From the NCBI GenBank assembly GCA_018623495.1, contig JAAZVP010000002.1:24600-88599 (forward strand): a stretch of 64,000 nucleotides of DNA, in the 5' to 3' direction. A program made the position numbers and the translations under genes. This stretch comes from Halothiobacillus sp. GTDB taxonomy: Bacteria > Pseudomonadota > Gammaproteobacteria > JAAZVP01. This document shows positions 18,941-30,602 of the stretch, piece after piece. The notes beneath the pieces were generated by a model. It searched no databases. It was not told where the DNA came from and saw only the letters and a program-made list of their open reading frames with translations. Positions within the stretch are counted from its first letter, which is position 1; every line of letters begins with the position of its first letter.

Positions 18941-21382
18941 TCAGTGGTGGCGCTGCGCGGTGCGTCCGGACCGCTTGCGCTTGCCGGCGACCGGCGCGGC
19001 ATCGGGGGCGACATCCGCTTCCTGGCCGGGTCGACCGGCGAGCGCGATGTCCAGCACCTCGTCGATCCACTTGACCGGGCGGATGTCGAGCCGCGAGCGG
19101 ACGTCTCTGGGGATCTCGGCCAGGTCCTTCTCGTTCTCGGCCGGGATGAGCACGGTGGTGATCCCCCCACGCAGGGCCGCCAGCAGCTTCTCCTTGAGGC
19201 CGCCGATGGGCAGGACCTCGCCCCGCAGGGTGATCTCCCCGGTCATGGCGACCTCGGCTCGCACCGGCACCCGGGTCAACGCCGAGACCAGCGCGGTGCA
19301 CATCCCGATGCCCGCGCTGGGGCCGTCCTTGGGGGTGGCGCCCTCGGGCACGTGGATGTGGACGTCGTTCTTTTCGTGGAAGTCCGCCGGCAGCCCGAGG
19401 GCCTCGGCCCGCGACCGCACCACGGTCATCGCGGCATGGATGGATTCCTTCATCACGTCGCCGAGCTGCCCGGTCTGGCTCTGCTTGCCCTTGCCGGGCA
19501 TCACCGCCGCCTCGATGCTCAGCAGTTCTCCGCCCACCTCGGTCCAGGCCAGCCCGGTGACCTGGCCGACCTGGTCGCTCTCCTCGGCCTTGCCGTAGCG
19601 ATAGCGGCGCACGCCCAGATACTTGTCCAGGTTGCGCGAGGAGATCTGCACCTGGCGCTTCTTGCCCTTCTTATCCAGTGCCAGCGACTTGACCACCTTG
19701 CGGCAGATCTTGGCGATCTCCCGCTCGAGGCTGCGCACGCCCGCCTCGCGGGTGTAGTGGCGGATCACGTCGCGGATCGCCGACGGCTGGATCTTGAGCT
19801 CGTCTTCCTTGAGGCCGTTGGCCTTGATCTGCTTGGGCACCAGGTAGCGCTCGGCGATGTTGGTCTTCTCCTCCTCGGTGTAGCCCGGCAGGCGGATGAC
19901 CTCCATCCGGTCGAGCAGCGGCTCGGGGATGTTCATGCTGTTGGAGGTGGCGATGAACATCACGTCCGAGAGATCGAGGTCCACCTCCATGTAGTGGTCG
20001 TTGAAGGTGTCGTTCTGCTCGGGGTCGAGCACCTCCAGCAGCGCCGATGCCGGGTCGCCGCGGAAGTCCTGGGCCATCTTGTCGATCTCGTCGAACAAGA
20101 ACAGCGGGTTGCGGGCCTCCACCTTGACCATGTTCTGCACCACCTTGCCCGGCAGCGAGCCGATGTAGGTGCGCCGGTGACCGCGGATCTCGGCCTCGTC
20201 GCGCACCCCGCCCAGCGACATGCGGGTGAACTTGCGGTTGGTGGCACGGGCAATCGAGCGCCCCAGCGAGGTCTTGCCCACGCCGGGCGGGCCCACCAGG
20301 CAGAGAATCGGGCCCTTGACCTTCTTCGCCCGCTGCTGCACAGCGAGATACTCGAGGATGCGTTCCTTGACCTTCTCCAGGCCGTAATGGTCTTCGTCGA
20401 GCACCGCCTCGGCCCGCGCCAGGTCCTTGCGGATGCGCGAGCGCTTCTTCCACGGGTAGTCCACCAGCCACTCGATGTAGTTGCGCACCACCGTGGCCTC
20501 GGCCGACATGGGCGACATCATCTTGAGCTTGTTGAGCTCGGTGGTGGCCTTTTCCCGGGCCTCCTTGGGCATCCCGGCCTCCTCGATGCGCCGCTCGAGT
20601 TCCTCGGTCTCGTTGGGGGCCTCCTCGAGCTCGCCCAGTTCCTTCTGGATGGCCTTCATCTGCTCGTTGAGGTAGTACTCGCGCTGGCTCTTCTCCATCT
20701 GCTGCTTGACGCGACCGCGGATGCGCTTCTCCACCTGCAGGATGTCGAGCTCGGACTCCACCAGCCCCATCAGGTGCTCGATGCGCTCGCGCACGTGGAA
20801 GATCTCGAGGATGTTCTGTTTCTCCTCGAGCTTGAGCGACATGTGCGCGGCGACGGTGTCGGCCAGCCGCGAGGGGTCGTCGATCCCCTGCAGCGAGGTG
20901 AGGATCTCCGGCGGGACCTTCTTGTTGAGCTTGACGTACTGGTCGAATGCATCGAGCAGGGTACGGGTGTGCACCTCCGCCTCGCGCTCATCCACGACGC
21001 CGGACTCCTCGGCCCTGGAGATGCTGGCAGTGTAGAAGCCCTGCGATTCCACCAGGTCGGCCACGCCGACCCGCTCGCCACCCTCCACCAGCACCTTGAG
21101 GGTGCCGTCGGGCAGCTTGAGCAGCTGGAGAATGGTCGCCAGCGTACCCACGCGATAGATGTCGTCGGCCGCGGGCTCGTCCACCTCGGCGTTCTTCTGG
21201 GCCACCAGCAGGATCTGCTTGTCGTCCTGCATGGCGTTCTCGAGGGCGGTAATCGACTTCTCCCGCCCGACGAAGAGCGGAATCACCATGTGGGGGTAGA
21301 CCACCACGTCGCGCAGGGGCAGGACCGGCACGACCTGGGACCGGCCCGCGATCACCTTGCTTGTGTTTTCGTTGCTCGCCAC
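18941..21382 (-). CDS. lon: ATP-dependent protease Lon
   Basis: Cytoplasmic AAA+ serine protease that degrades misfolded and short-lived regulatory proteins. 813 residues: LON N-domain ([16 protein letters not shown] onward), Walker [12 protein letters not shown] near 360, Walker B LFLFDEID, and a C-terminal Ser/Lys dyad protease (GPSAG near 690, GGLKEK near 730). The start is the GTG at 21382, after GAGGT; upstream residues of the track ORF are not Lon-like. The C-terminal tail is basic and ends QRHH. It follows clpX, with separate terminators on both. Confidence 0.97.
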   Translation of the reverse strand: MASNENTSKVIAGRSQVVPVLPLRDVVVYPHMVIPLFVGREKSITALENAMQDDKQILLVAQKNAEVDEPAADDIYRVGTLATILQLLKLPDGTLKVLVEGGERVGVADLVESQGFYTASISRAEESGVVDEREAEVHTRTLLDAFDQYVKLNKKVPPEILTSLQGIDDPSRLADTVAAHMSLKLEEKQNILEIFHVRERIEHLMGLVESELDILQVEKRIRGRVKQQMEKSQREYYLNEQMKAIQKELGELEEAPNETEELERRIEEAGMPKEAREKATTELNKLKMMSPMSAEATVVRNYIEWLVDYPWKKRSRIRKDLARAEAVLDEDHYGLEKVKERILEYLAVQQRAKKVKGPILCLVGPPGVGKTSLGRSIARATNRKFTRMSLGGVRDEAEIRGHRRTYIGSLPGKVVQNMVKVEARNPLFLFDEIDKMAQDFRGDPASALLEVLDPEQNDTFNDHYMEVDLDLSDVMFIATSNSMNIPEPLLDRMEVIRLPGYTEEEKTNIAERYLVPKQIKANGLKEDELKIQPSAIRDVIRHYTREAGVRSLEREIAKICRKVVKSLALDKKGKKRQVQISSRNLDKYLGVRRYRYGKAEESDQVGQVTGLAWTEVGGELLSIEAAVMPGKGKQSQTGQLGDVMKESIHAAMTVVRSRAEALGLPADFHEKNDVHIHVPEGATPKDGPSAGIGMCTALVSALTRVPVRAEVAMTGEITLRGEVLPIGGLKEKLLAALRGGITTVLIPAENEKDLAEIPRDVRSRLDIRPVKWIDEVLDIALAGRPGQEADVAPDAAPVAGKRKRSGRTAQRHH

Positions 21383-21497
21383 GGATCGACCTCGTGATTG
21401 CGTCTGGAACGGGCCCCGGCCTCGACCGGCGGCCCTCATGGTTCTCAAGTTGGGGGCAGCGGGCGGCAAAAACAACCCCGCCGATGCCGTGCCCATG

Positions 21498-21531
21498 AAA
21501 AAAGGGACCGGGGCCTGACGCCCCGGTCCCT
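21498..21531 (-). terminator. terminator of clpX
   Basis: On the minus strand an 11-bp stem, GGGACCGGGGC / GCCCCGGTCCC, with loop GTCAG is followed by six Ts. Confidence 0.92.
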
Positions 21532-21555
21532 CGCTGGCCCGCACCCGGGAGGGAT

Positions 21556-22842
21556 CTACTGGTTGTTGGCCGTGGCCTGCTGCTCGCCGCCCTCGAAGAC
21601 GATGTAGGGCCTGGCCTCGCCGCGGATGACGGCGTCGTCCACCACCACCTTGGCCACACCGTCCATGGAGGGCAGGTCGTACATGGTCTCGAGCAGCACG
21701 TGCTCGATGATGGTGCGCAGCCCGCGGGCCCCCGTCTTGCGTTCCATGGCCTTGCGGGCCACGGCGTGCAGGGCGTCGTCACGCATCTCGAGCTCCACGT
21801 CCTCCATCTCGAAGAGCTTGGTGAACTGCTTGGTGAGCGCGTTCTTGGGCTCGGTGAGGATCTGCACCAGGGCGTCCTCGGTGAGCTCCTCGAGGGTGGC
21901 CACCACCGGCAGCCGGCCCACGAACTCGGGGATCAGGCCATAGCGCACCAGGTCGTCGGCCTCCACCTCGGCGAGGATCTCGCCCACCGAGCGCGACTCT
22001 TCCTTGCTCTTGACCTCGGCACCGAAGCCGATGCCGCCCTTCTCGGAGCGCTCGCGGATGATCTTGTCCAGGCCGGCGAAGGCGCCACCGACGATGAACA
22101 GCATGTTGCCGGTGTCGATCTGCAAAAACTCCTGCTGCGGGTGCTTGCGCCCGCCCTGCGGCGGGACCGAGGCCACGGTGCCCTCGATCAGCTTCAGCAG
22201 GGCCTGCTGCACGCCCTCGCCGGAGACGTCGCGGGTGATCGACGGGTTGTCCGCCTTGCGCGAGATCTTGTCGATCTCGTCGATGTAGACGATCCCGTTC
22301 TGCGCCTTCTCGACGTCGTAGTCGCAGCTCTGCAGCAGCTTCTGGACGATGTTCTCCACGTCCTCGCCCACGTAACCCGCCTCGGTCAGGGTGGTGGCGT
22401 CGGCGATGGTGAAGGGCACGTCCAGCAGCCGTGCCAGCGTCTCGGCGAGCAGGGTCTTGCCCGAGCCGGTGGGGCCGATGAGCAGGATGTTGCTCTTGGA
22501 GAGCTCCACCTCGTCGTCGGTGGAGCGCACGTCGCCGCGCAGCTCGAGACGCTTGTAGTGGTTGTAGACCGCCACGGAGAGGGTCTTCTTGGCCTGCTCC
22601 TGGCCGATCACGTACTCGTCGAGCACGGACTTGATCTCGTGCGGCGTGGGCAGCTTGCCGCCGCCCTCGGCCCCCTGCTCCTCAATCTCCTCGCGGATGA
22701 TGTCGTTGCAGAGCTCGACGCACTCGTCGCAGATGAACACCGAGGGACCGGCGATCAGCTTGCGGACCTCGTTCTGGCTCTTGCCGCAGAACGAGCAGTA
22801 GAGAATCTTGTCCTGGCCTTTGTCTTCAGTGCCTTCAGTCAT
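21556..22842 (-). CDS. clpX: ATP-dependent Clp protease ATP-binding subunit ClpX
   Basis: AAA+ unfoldase that feeds tagged substrates (for example SsrA-tagged) to ClpP. 428 residues with an N-terminal zinc-binding domain (Cys16, Cys19, Cys38, Cys41), Walker [11 protein letters not shown] near 125, Walker [11 protein letters not shown], and the pore loop GYVGEDVE. It ends in a glutamine-rich tail. It lies 250 bases downstream of clpP; that gap shows no gene, and no clear terminator after clpP, so partial cotranscription is likely. Confidence 0.98.
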   Translation of the reverse strand: MTEGTEDKGQDKILYCSFCGKSQNEVRKLIAGPSVFICDECVELCNDIIREEIEEQGAEGGGKLPTPHEIKSVLDEYVIGQEQAKKTLSVAVYNHYKRLELRGDVRSTDDEVELSKSNILLIGPTGSGKTLLAETLARLLDVPFTIADATTLTEAGYVGEDVENIVQKLLQSCDYDVEKAQNGIVYIDEIDKISRKADNPSITRDVSGEGVQQALLKLIEGTVASVPPQGGRKHPQQEFLQIDTGNMLFIVGGAFAGLDKIIRERSEKGGIGFGAEVKSKEESRSVGEILAEVEADDLVRYGLIPEFVGRLPVVATLEELTEDALVQILTEPKNALTKQFTKLFEMEDVELEMRDDALHAVARKAMERKTGARGLRTIIEHVLLETMYDLPSMDGVAKVVVDDAVIRGEARPYIVFEGGEQQATANNQ

Positions 22843-23092
22843 CGAGCTGACCTCAACATTCGTCTGGCTGAAACACTGCCGTCATTTGGCCTTGCTTGCA
22901 AGGCGACGGCAATGCGTCGCGCCGGGACACCCCCGTCTCCGCGCCTCTGTTCCCTATGACGGCCGAATGGCGGAAATGTTTAGTTCGCGGGGCGTTTCCC
23001 GGCCGGTGCATGCTTGCAGCCTAGCCCAGTCGCGGCGGCGAAAGGACCCGTGATCGGCGGGTCTAATCGTCCCCGGCGACCGGCCGGCTGCC

Positions 23093-23719
23093 TCAGCGAC
23101 GGGTGAGGACCTCGTCGATCAGGCCGTACTCGCGGGACTGCTCGGCGCTCATGAAGTTGTCACGCTCGGTGTCCTTCTCGATGGTCTCCAGCGGCTGACC
23201 GGTGTCCTCGGCCAGCAGCCGGTTGAGGCGTTCGCGGACCTTGAGGATCTCCTCGGCGTGGATCTTGAAGTCCGAGGCCTGGCCCTGGAAGCCGCCCAGC
23301 GGCTGGTGGATCATGATCCGCGAATGCGGCAGGCAGTAGCGCTTGCCCTGCGCCCCGCCGGCGAGGAGCACGGCCCCCATGCTGGCCGCCTGGCCCACGC
23401 ACAGGGTGGACACGTCCGGCTTGAGGAACTTCATGGTGTCGTAGATGGCCAGGCCGGCACTGACCGAACCGCCCGGCGAATTGATGTAGACGGAGATGTC
23501 CTTGTCCGGGTTCTCCGACTCCAGGTAGAGCAGCTGGGCGACGATCAGGTTGGCCATGTGGTCCTCGACGGGACCGACCACGAAGATGACTCGCTCCTTG
23601 AGCAGGCGGGAGTAGATGTCGTAGGCACGCTCGCCACGGGCGCTCTGCTCCACGACCATGGGGACCAGGCCCGTTGCCTGCGCGCCGAGCGCGCCATCGA
23701 ATTGCGTGTCGCTGGTCAT
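23093..23719 (-). CDS. clpP: ATP-dependent Clp protease proteolytic subunit
   Basis: Barrel-forming serine peptidase, 208 residues, partner of ClpX (and of ClpA if present elsewhere). The catalytic Ser113 lies in GQAASMGA and His138 in [14 protein letters not shown] lines the substrate channel. The N-terminal propeptide region before LVPMVVEQ is short. GAGGG precedes the ATG. It follows tig by 67 bases in the classic tig-clpP-clpX-lon order. Confidence 0.98.
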   Translation of the reverse strand: MTSDTQFDGALGAQATGLVPMVVEQSARGERAYDIYSRLLKERVIFVVGPVEDHMANLIVAQLLYLESENPDKDISVYINSPGGSVSAGLAIYDTMKFLKPDVSTLCVGQAASMGAVLLAGGAQGKRYCLPHSRIMIHQPLGGFQGQASDFKIHAEEILKVRERLNRLLAEDTGQPLETIEKDTERDNFMSAEQSREYGLIDEVLTRR

Positions 23720-23786
23720 TGATAACCCTCGGCGTTGGGATGGGATTGCCGGCGCGGACCGACCCGCGCCGGCCGATTGCGACGGT

Positions 23787-25112
23787 TTACTCGGCGTCCT
23801 CGCCCTCGGCCGCTTCCTCCTGCGGGTTCATCACCTCGTCGAAGGAGCGCTGCTTCTCGCTGACCCGGGCCTGCTCGGCGACGAAGTCGACCACCTGCTC
23901 CTCCAGCGCCAGCGCCTCGAGGTTGGACATCAGCTCGCGGTTGGCGCGGTAGTGCTTGATGACCTCCTCGGGATCCTCGTAGCTGGCGGCGATGTCGTCG
24001 AGCAGGGTGTCGACACGCTCCGAGTCCAGTTCCAGCTCGTGCTCGCGCACCAGCTCCGCGACCACCAGGCCGAGCAGCACGCGGCGACGGGCCTCCTGCT
24101 CGAACAGCTCCAGCGGCAGCTGGTCCTTGGCCTGGGCACCGCCCATCTGCTGGACCATCTGGTCGCGGACACGCTCGGACTCCTCGCGCACCAGCGCCTG
24201 GGGCAGCTCGACGCCGTCGTGCATCTCCACGAGCGCATCCATCACCTGCTGCTTGACGCTCTTCTTGACCGCCTGCTTGAGCTCGCGCTCCATGTTCTTG
24301 CGGATCTCGGCGCGGAAGTCGTCCATGTCGCCGCTGTCGACCCCGAAGGCCTGCATGAACTCGCCGTCCACCTCGGGCAGGCGGGGCTCGGCGACGCTCT
24401 CCACCTTGACGTCGAACCGGGCGGTTTTGCCGCGCAGGTTCTCGGCGTGGTAATCCTCGGGGAAGGCGACCTCGATGGTCTTCTCCTCGCCTGCGGACAT
24501 GCCCTCCAGCGGCGCCTCGAAGTCCTTGAGCATGCGGCCTTCGCCCAGCTGGACGGGCATGCTCTCGGCCTTGCCGCCCTCGAAGGGCTCGCCGTCGATG
24601 CGGCCCTCGAAGGTGACGGTGACCCGGTCACCCTCTTGGGCCGCGCGCTCGACGTCCTGCCAGTCCTTGCGCTGCTCGCGCAGGGTCTCGATCATCTTGT
24701 CGATGTCGGCATCGGTGACCTCGGCCACCGGGCGCTCGATCTCGACGCCATCCAGCTTGCCCAGCTCGATCTCGGGGTAGACCTCCACGGTCGCCTGGTA
24801 GACCAGGTCCTCGCCCGGCTCGTTGGCGACGATCTCGATCTGCGGCGAACCCGCGGTGCGCAGTTCCTGCTCGCTCACCGCCTGGCCCAGGCTGCTCTGC
24901 ATGAACTCCGCGGCGACTTCCTGGCGCACCTGGCCACCGTAGCGCTGCTTGACCACGCGCAGCGGGACCTTGCCCGGCCGAAAGCCGTCCATGCGCACGC
25001 GCCCGCGCATGTCCTTGAGCCGGGTATCCACGGCCTCGTCGACCTCCTGGGCCGGGATCTCCACCTTCAGGGTCCGCTCGAGACCATTGGACGATTCCAC
25101 ACTCACTTGCAT
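23787..25112 (-). CDS. tig: trigger factor
   Basis: Ribosome-associated chaperone and prolyl isomerase acting on nascent chains. 441 residues: the ribosome-binding signature [17 protein letters not shown] near residues 43-60, an FKBP-type isomerase domain (about 150-245, [17 protein letters not shown]), and a long helical C-terminal domain ending in an acidic tail. GAGGT precedes the ATG. First gene of the protein quality-control cluster. The 297 bases between it and the divergent MoxR gene show no further gene. Confidence 0.97.
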   Translation of the reverse strand: MQVSVESSNGLERTLKVEIPAQEVDEAVDTRLKDMRGRVRMDGFRPGKVPLRVVKQRYGGQVRQEVAAEFMQSSLGQAVSEQELRTAGSPQIEIVANEPGEDLVYQATVEVYPEIELGKLDGVEIERPVAEVTDADIDKMIETLREQRKDWQDVERAAQEGDRVTVTFEGRIDGEPFEGGKAESMPVQLGEGRMLKDFEAPLEGMSAGEEKTIEVAFPEDYHAENLRGKTARFDVKVESVAEPRLPEVDGEFMQAFGVDSGDMDDFRAEIRKNMERELKQAVKKSVKQQVMDALVEMHDGVELPQALVREESERVRDQMVQQMGGAQAKDQLPLELFEQEARRRVLLGLVVAELVREHELELDSERVDTLLDDIAASYEDPEEVIKHYRANRELMSNLEALALEEQVVDFVAEQARVSEKQRSFDEVMNPQEEAAEGEDAE

Positions 25113-25409
25113 TACCGACTACCTCGCGAGCCAATCTCTGGGATTTCAATCAAATAAGGCTCGATCCGGGAACCTCCGCGCGGGCCGGCGGCATCGCTGC
25201 GGGCTGCCCCGCAGGCCATGGACGCTGCCGATCCGCGCGCAGGCCCCTCGAGGACCGAGCCGCACATTCGGTTTGGGCGCCGGTGGCCGGGATATCCCTG
25301 ACCGACGCGCGCGAAGGCTGGTATCTTAACCGATTTCGGGCAGTGATGACATCGGCGCCGAACGCGCCCCGGTCACCGCCCGCCACGCCCACTCCCGTCC
25401 GAGGCCGCG

Positions 25410-26389
<980 letters not shown>

Positions 26390-26393
<4 letters not shown>

Positions 26394-27262
26394 CCCGAGG
26401 CGGCACCCGCGCCCGGCCCACCCGCACCGGCCTGCTGTTTCTCGGGCTGCTGGTGGTGATGTTTCTGGCCTCGATGAACTACGGCGCCAACGTGGGCTTC
26501 TTCTTCACCTTCCTGCTGGCCGGCATGGCCCTGGCCGCCTGGCCACTGGCCCACGCCAACGTCGCCGCCGTCGAGCTCGCCACCGAAGCGCCGGCCGAGG
26601 GCTTCGCCGGCCGCCCGATCGCCCTGGAACTGGCCGCCGAGGCCAGCCGGCCGGCCCACGAGCTCGCGCTGCACAACCGCGGGGAACCCTGCTCCCTGAC
26701 CACGCTCCACGCCCGCTGCCACCCCCGGCTGGCACTCGGTCCGCTGCCGCGCGGCCGCCACCGGCGAATTACCGTGGAGATCCACTCCCTCTACCCCCTG
26801 GGCCTGTTCCACGCCCGGCGGAGCCTGGACCTCGACGCGGAGATCCTGGTCTTCCCGGCCCCTGCCGGCCACGCGGTGCCCGACTGCGCGCCGGCACCGG
26901 GGCGCGAGGGCGAGCAGGGCCGGCAATCCGAGGTCGACTTCGCCGGCGTGCGTCCCGCCCTGCCCGGCGAGCCACCCTCGCGCATCGCCTGGAAGGCCTC
27001 GGCGCGCAGCCAGGAGACCCTGAGCAAGGCCTGGGAGGGCCGCGAGGGCAGCGCCTGCTGGCTGGACTGGGACCGCCTGCCCGGGTCCGACACCGAGGCC
27101 CGGCTCTCCCAGCTCGCCCGCTGGGTACTGGAATGCGAGCGCGGCGGCCGACCCTACGCGTTGCGCCTGCCCGCCGCGACGGTCCCCCCCGGCACGGGCC
27201 GCCCGCATCGCCACCGCTGCCTGGAAGCACTGGCCTGCCACCCGGAGGCACCCCGTGGCTGA
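26390..27262 (+). CDS. DUF58 domain-containing membrane protein
   Basis: 290 residues, start GTG at 26390 overlapping the MoxR stop by 4 bases. Two N-terminal membrane segments (TGLLFLGLLVVMFLASMNYG and GFFFTFLLAGMALAAWPLA) precede a soluble domain. The DUF58 region includes VDFAGVRPALPGEPPSRIAWKASAR, equivalent to the conserved DxxxLRxYxxGDxxRxIxW pattern, here lacking the usual acidic residue. In the MoxR-DUF58-transglutaminase set it is proposed to be a VWA-like partner of the ATPase. It overlaps the next gene by 8 bases. Confidence 0.88.
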
Positions 27263-29192
27263 TCCCCGGCTGCCACGCCACCGCCTGCTGCTGGCGCTGG
27301 GGCTCGCCCTGCTGCCCCACGTGCTGCACCTGGCCCCCTGGGTCTCGGCGCTGTTTCTCGCCGGGCTGGCGTGGAATGCCCTCAGCCTGGTGCGCGAATG
27401 GCCGCCCCCCAACCGCTGGTGGCTGGCGGCACTCGCCACCGCCGGCTTCGCCGGCGTGAGCCTCGCCTTCGGCAGCTTCACCGGCCGCGACGCCGGCGTG
27501 GCCCTGCTCACCCTGATGACCACCCTCAAGCTCCTCGAGGCCCGCGACCGGCGTGACTACCTCCTGCTCACCGTGCTCGGCTATTTCCTGGTGCTCACAC
27601 TGTTTCTCTTCGACCAGGGCATCCCGGTCACCCTCTACACCTTCCTGCCGATCTTTCTGCTCACCGCGGCACTCGGCGACCTGAGCGCCGAGCAGCCCCG
27701 CCGCTACCGCCACCACCTGCGCACCACCGGCCGCCTGCTGGTGGGCGCGCTGCCGCTGGCCCTGGTGCTGTTCGTCATCGTGCCCCGCCCGGCCGGCGGC
27801 CTCTGGGGCGGCACCCCGGATCCCGGCCGTGGCGTCACCGGCCTGAGCGAGCGGATGGCACCGGGCAGCGTCACCGACCTGGCCCAATCCCGCGAGCCGG
27901 CCTTCCGGGTGGCGTTCGACGACGGTATCCCGGCGAGCGAGGACCTCTACTGGCGCGGGCCCGTCTTCTGGCACTACGACGGCCGCGCCTGGAGCCCGCG
28001 GGACAATCGGCGCTGGCGCCGCCAGCCACCCGGGACGCCGGGCGCCACCGTCGACTACACCGTCACCCTGGAACCCCACCATCGACGGTGGCTGTTCGCC
28101 CTCGACCAGCCGGCCTCGATTCCCGCGCAGGCCGCGCTCACCGACGACCTCCAGTTGCTGCGCGATCGCGACGTCCACCGCCGCATCAGCTACGAGGCCA
28201 GCAGCCACCTGGACGACACCCTCGCCGAGAGCCTCACCGCCCTCGACCGCCATCACGGCCTGGCGCTGCCGGCCAACGGCAATCCGCGGTTGCGGCAACT
28301 GGCGAACGAGTGGAGCGAGCGCGCGGTGGACGACCGCGACCTGCTGGCGATCGCCCGCCGCCACTTCGCCGAGGGCCCGTACCGCTATACCCTCCAGCCG
28401 CCCGCCCTCGGGGGCGAGAACGGCATGGACCGCTTCCTGTTCACCACCCGCGAGGGCTACTGCGAGCACTACGCGGCGGCCCTGGTGCTGCTGATGCGCG
28501 CCGCCGGCGTACCGGCGCGGGTGGTCACCGGCTACCAGGGCGGGGAGTACAACGCCGCGGGGGATTTCCTGCTGGTGCGCCAGAGCGATGCCCATGCCTG
28601 GGCGGAGGTCTGGCTGGAGGGGATCGGCTGGCGACGCGTCGACCCCACCACCTGGATCAGCACCGCGCGCGTGGAGGCCGGCGTCGAGCGCCCCGGAGAT
28701 GCCGCCGCCGCGGTCGCCGCGGCCACCGACCTTGCCTGGACGCGGCGCGTCGGCCAACTATGGGACGCGCTCGACTACCGCTGGACGCGCTGGGTCCTGG
28801 GCTTCGACTTCAGCCTCCAGCGCCGGTTGCTGGAACGCCTGCACCTGCCGGTGCACTCGCTGGTGCTGGTGGCCGCCTCGACCATCGCCCTGTTGCTGGC
28901 CTTCGCCGCCTATCGCCGCTGGGCGACACGCCGGCCGACCCCCAGACCCGCCGACGAACTCGACCGCCTGTTCCTGCGCTATTGCCGGCGGCTGGAACGC
29001 CGCGGCATTGCCCGTAGGGCCGAGGAAGGCCCCCGGGCACTGGCCGAGCGGGTGGCCCGGCAACACCCCGAGCTGGCCACCCGCACCCGGCTCGTGGCCG
29101 AGCTCTATACCCGCCTGCGCTACGGCCGGCACGCCGACCCGGCAACCCGGCGCCGCCTCGCCCGGCTGGTGCGCCAGCGCCTGCCACGCTGA
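27255..29192 (+). CDS. DUF3488/transglutaminase-like membrane protein (TgpA-like)
   Basis: 645 residues, GTG start inside the end of the DUF58 gene. Several N-terminal membrane helices (DUF3488, to about residue 185) precede a periplasmic transglutaminase-core domain and a C-terminal membrane helix with a DUF4129-like cytoplasmic tail. The catalytic triad is visible: Cys in TREGYCEHYAAAL, His in SDAHAWAEVW, Asp in RVDPTTW. P. aeruginosa TgpA has the same architecture and is essential there. Substrate unknown. Last gene of the MoxR operon. Confidence 0.92.
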   Translation: MADPRLPRHRLLLALGLALLPHVLHLAPWVSALFLAGLAWNALSLVREWPPPNRWWLAALATAGFAGVSLAFGSFTGRDAGVALLTLMTTLKLLEARDRRDYLLLTVLGYFLVLTLFLFDQGIPVTLYTFLPIFLLTAALGDLSAEQPRRYRHHLRTTGRLLVGALPLALVLFVIVPRPAGGLWGGTPDPGRGVTGLSERMAPGSVTDLAQSREPAFRVAFDDGIPASEDLYWRGPVFWHYDGRAWSPRDNRRWRRQPPGTPGATVDYTVTLEPHHRRWLFALDQPASIPAQAALTDDLQLLRDRDVHRRISYEASSHLDDTLAESLTALDRHHGLALPANGNPRLRQLANEWSERAVDDRDLLAIARRHFAEGPYRYTLQPPALGGENGMDRFLFTTREGYCEHYAAALVLLMRAAGVPARVVTGYQGGEYNAAGDFLLVRQSDAHAWAEVWLEGIGWRRVDPTTWISTARVEAGVERPGDAAAAVAAATDLAWTRRVGQLWDALDYRWTRWVLGFDFSLQRRLLERLHLPVHSLVLVAASTIALLLAFAAYRRWATRRPTPRPADELDRLFLRYCRRLERRGIARRAEEGPRALAERVARQHPELATRTRLVAELYTRLRYGRHADPATRRRLARLVRQRLPR

Positions 29193-29204
29193 ACCGGGAC
29201 CAAC

Positions 29205-29231
29205 GAAAAAGCCCCCATCTCCGGGGGCTCG
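29205..29231 (-). terminator. terminator of the Rrf2/IscR-like gene
   Basis: On the minus strand AGCCCCC and GGGGGCT flank GGAGAT and are followed by TTTT. The opposite strand has few Ts, so it serves mainly the leftward gene. Confidence 0.8.
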
Positions 29232-29260
29232 ACCGATCTCACCGCAACGACCCGCTGGCG

Positions 29261-29695
29261 TCAGGCCGCGGAGCGCTCGTCCATGGCGTCGCCGTGCTCG
29301 GCGACGAACTCCGCCAGGGTCATGTCGTTCAGGAAGTCGTACAGCCGCTTGCTGAAGTCGTTCCACATGTTGTGCGGTTCGCTGCGAATCGCCCGCAGGT
29401 GCGGGGCGAACATCCGCTCGCGCTCCGCCGGCGTGCGGTCGTCGACCGCGTCGATCACCCGCGCAATGCTGATCTCGGTGGCGGGCTGCGCCAGGCGGTA
29501 GCCACCGCCGGGGCCGCGGACGCCCTTGACCAGACCGTGCTTGCGCAGCCGCGCGAACAGCTGCTCCAGGTAGGACAGTGAAACGCCCTGCTCCTGGGAG
29601 ATATCGGCCAGCGTGAGCGGACCCCGGCCCTCGTACTGGGCGAGGTGCATCATGGCGGTGACCGCGTAGCGCGCCTTGGTTGACAACCTCATCAT
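29261..29695 (-). CDS. Rrf2-family transcriptional regulator, IscR-like but without cysteines
   Basis: 144-residue winged-helix repressor closely patterned on IscR: MRLSTKARYAVTAMMHLA, then SLSYLEQLFARLRKHGLVKGVRGPGGGYRL. The three cysteines that bind the [2Fe-2S] cluster in IscR are absent; the region reads ERERMFAPHLRAIRSEPHNMW and the protein has no cysteine at all. It may therefore work constitutively as apo-repressor or sense something else. The ATG at 29695 follows GAGGAGG. No isc genes lie nearby. A near-consensus promoter overlapped by a palindrome lies directly upstream, suggesting autoregulation. Confidence 0.88.
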   Translation of the reverse strand: MMRLSTKARYAVTAMMHLAQYEGRGPLTLADISQEQGVSLSYLEQLFARLRKHGLVKGVRGPGGGYRLAQPATEISIARVIDAVDDRTPAERERMFAPHLRAIRSEPHNMWNDFSKRLYDFLNDMTLAEFVAEHGDAMDERSAA

Positions 29696-29709
29696 GCCGA
29701 GCCTCCTCA

Positions 29710-29759
29710 TTCCTGATCGTTTCAGTCAGGAATATATTTAAGCGGACCAATTCAGTCAA
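29710..29759 (-). promoter_or_regulatory. promoter with palindromic operator of the IscR-like gene
   Basis: On the minus strand TTGACT and TATATT are spaced by 17 bases. The perfect palindrome TTCCTGA-N9-TCAGGAA (29710-29732) overlaps the -10 box and start site, and a related CTTGACTGAATTGG motif covers the -35. This is a typical repression layout. Confidence 0.75.
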
Positions 29760-29808
29760 GTATTTTTTCAGACTTTCTTGTACAGGCCTTGTGAAGGAAT
29801 CGTTCGGA

Positions 29809-30291
29809 TCAGCCGATCAAGGCGGGCCGCCGCGCCTGCGCCGGCCGCGGGCCGAAGTGATGCCCCCGGTGGAGGCAGTAGCCCAGCCAGCGATGGAAGA
29901 AGCGGTTGAGCGCCCAGCGGGTCTCGAGGCTGGTGGCCGGACGGGTGATGAGCTGGTGACTGCGACGATCGTGGACCACGCGGCTGAGCACCTCGGCGGT
30001 GCGCGCGTCGTGATAGATGCGCACCCGCAGATCCGGCAGCGCCCGGCTCCCCTCGCCCTCGCTGAACAGGTAGGTCATCCTCAGCATGGTGGTATAGCGG
30101 CAGCGCTCGCTCACCTGCACGTGCAGCGGCAGGCAGTCCGCCACCCGGGAGACGGCGTGGCTCTCCAGCTGGCCGACCGCGGGGATCAGCCGGCGCAGGC
30201 GCATGTAGTTGAGCTCGTAGAGCTCCATCAGGGCCGCGAAACTGCCCGCCCGGGGCGCCCGGCAGGCCTGGGGATCGAGATCGAAACGCAT
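29809..30291 (-). CDS. DUF1249 family protein (YqiB-like)
   Basis: About 160 residues, start MRFDLDPQACRAP at 30291; the first 27 residues of the track ORF do not look like coding sequence. It contains the family features ALMELYELNYMRLRRLIP and LRMTYLFSEGEGSRALPDLRVRIYHDARTAEV. DUF1249 proteins are small cytoplasmic gammaproteobacterial proteins, often near cpdA/parE, of no established function. Here it stands between the IscR-like gene and tRNA-Arg. Confidence 0.85.
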   Translation of the reverse strand: MRFDLDPQACRAPRAGSFAALMELYELNYMRLRRLIPAVGQLESHAVSRVADCLPLHVQVSERCRYTTMLRMTYLFSEGEGSRALPDLRVRIYHDARTAEVLSRVVHDRRSHQLITRPATSLETRWALNRFFHRWLGYCLHRGHHFGPRPAQARRPALIG

Positions 30292-30394
30292 GCCGCCAAG
30301 TGTACCAGAGCCCGGCGGGCGAGCAGCGTACCCGCGCGCGGGGCGGCCTTTTCCCGCGGCCGGCGGAGCCATGTTAGACTCCGCCTGACTCCGC

Positions 30395-30471
30395 GCCCCC
30401 GTAGCTCAGCTGGATAGAGCAATCCCCTCCTAAGGGATCGGTCGCAGGTTCGAATCCTGCCGGGGGCGCCA
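30395..30471 (+). tRNA. tRNA-Arg (CCT)
   Basis: 77 bases including encoded CCA. The acceptor stem is GCCCCCG/CGGGGGC with discriminator G. The anticodon stem-loop ATCCC-CTCCTAA-GGGAT gives anticodon CCT (AGG codons), and the T-arm is GCAGGTTCGAATCCTGC. It is a single gene; sequence just downstream resembles part of the MITE at 39914. Confidence 0.96.
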
Positions 30472-30487
30472 TTTCCCCTCTTTCGGA

Positions 30488-30563
30488 TGGCCCGGGTCCT
30501 CGACGGGCAATCGACCCGGCGCCTCGATCGGAAGCAACCCGCGCGCCATGGACGGCACCGGTT
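30488..30563. repeat. degenerate partial copy of the 340-bp MITE
   Basis: The stretch with GTCCTCGACGGGCAATC, then CCCGGCGCCTCGAT, then AACCCGC lines up with 40155-40216 of the MITE-like element, apart from an internal gap of about 12 bases and scattered changes. No terminal repeats are recognisable, so it is an old, decayed relative lying just 3' of tRNA-Arg. Confidence 0.55.
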
Positions 30564-30602
30564 CGGGCGACGATTCCGTGGCGGGCGCCCCGGCCCGTAC
30601 CA

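Noticed and set aside
18944-21397. 817-residue plus-strand ORF
   Set aside because: Antisense to lon.
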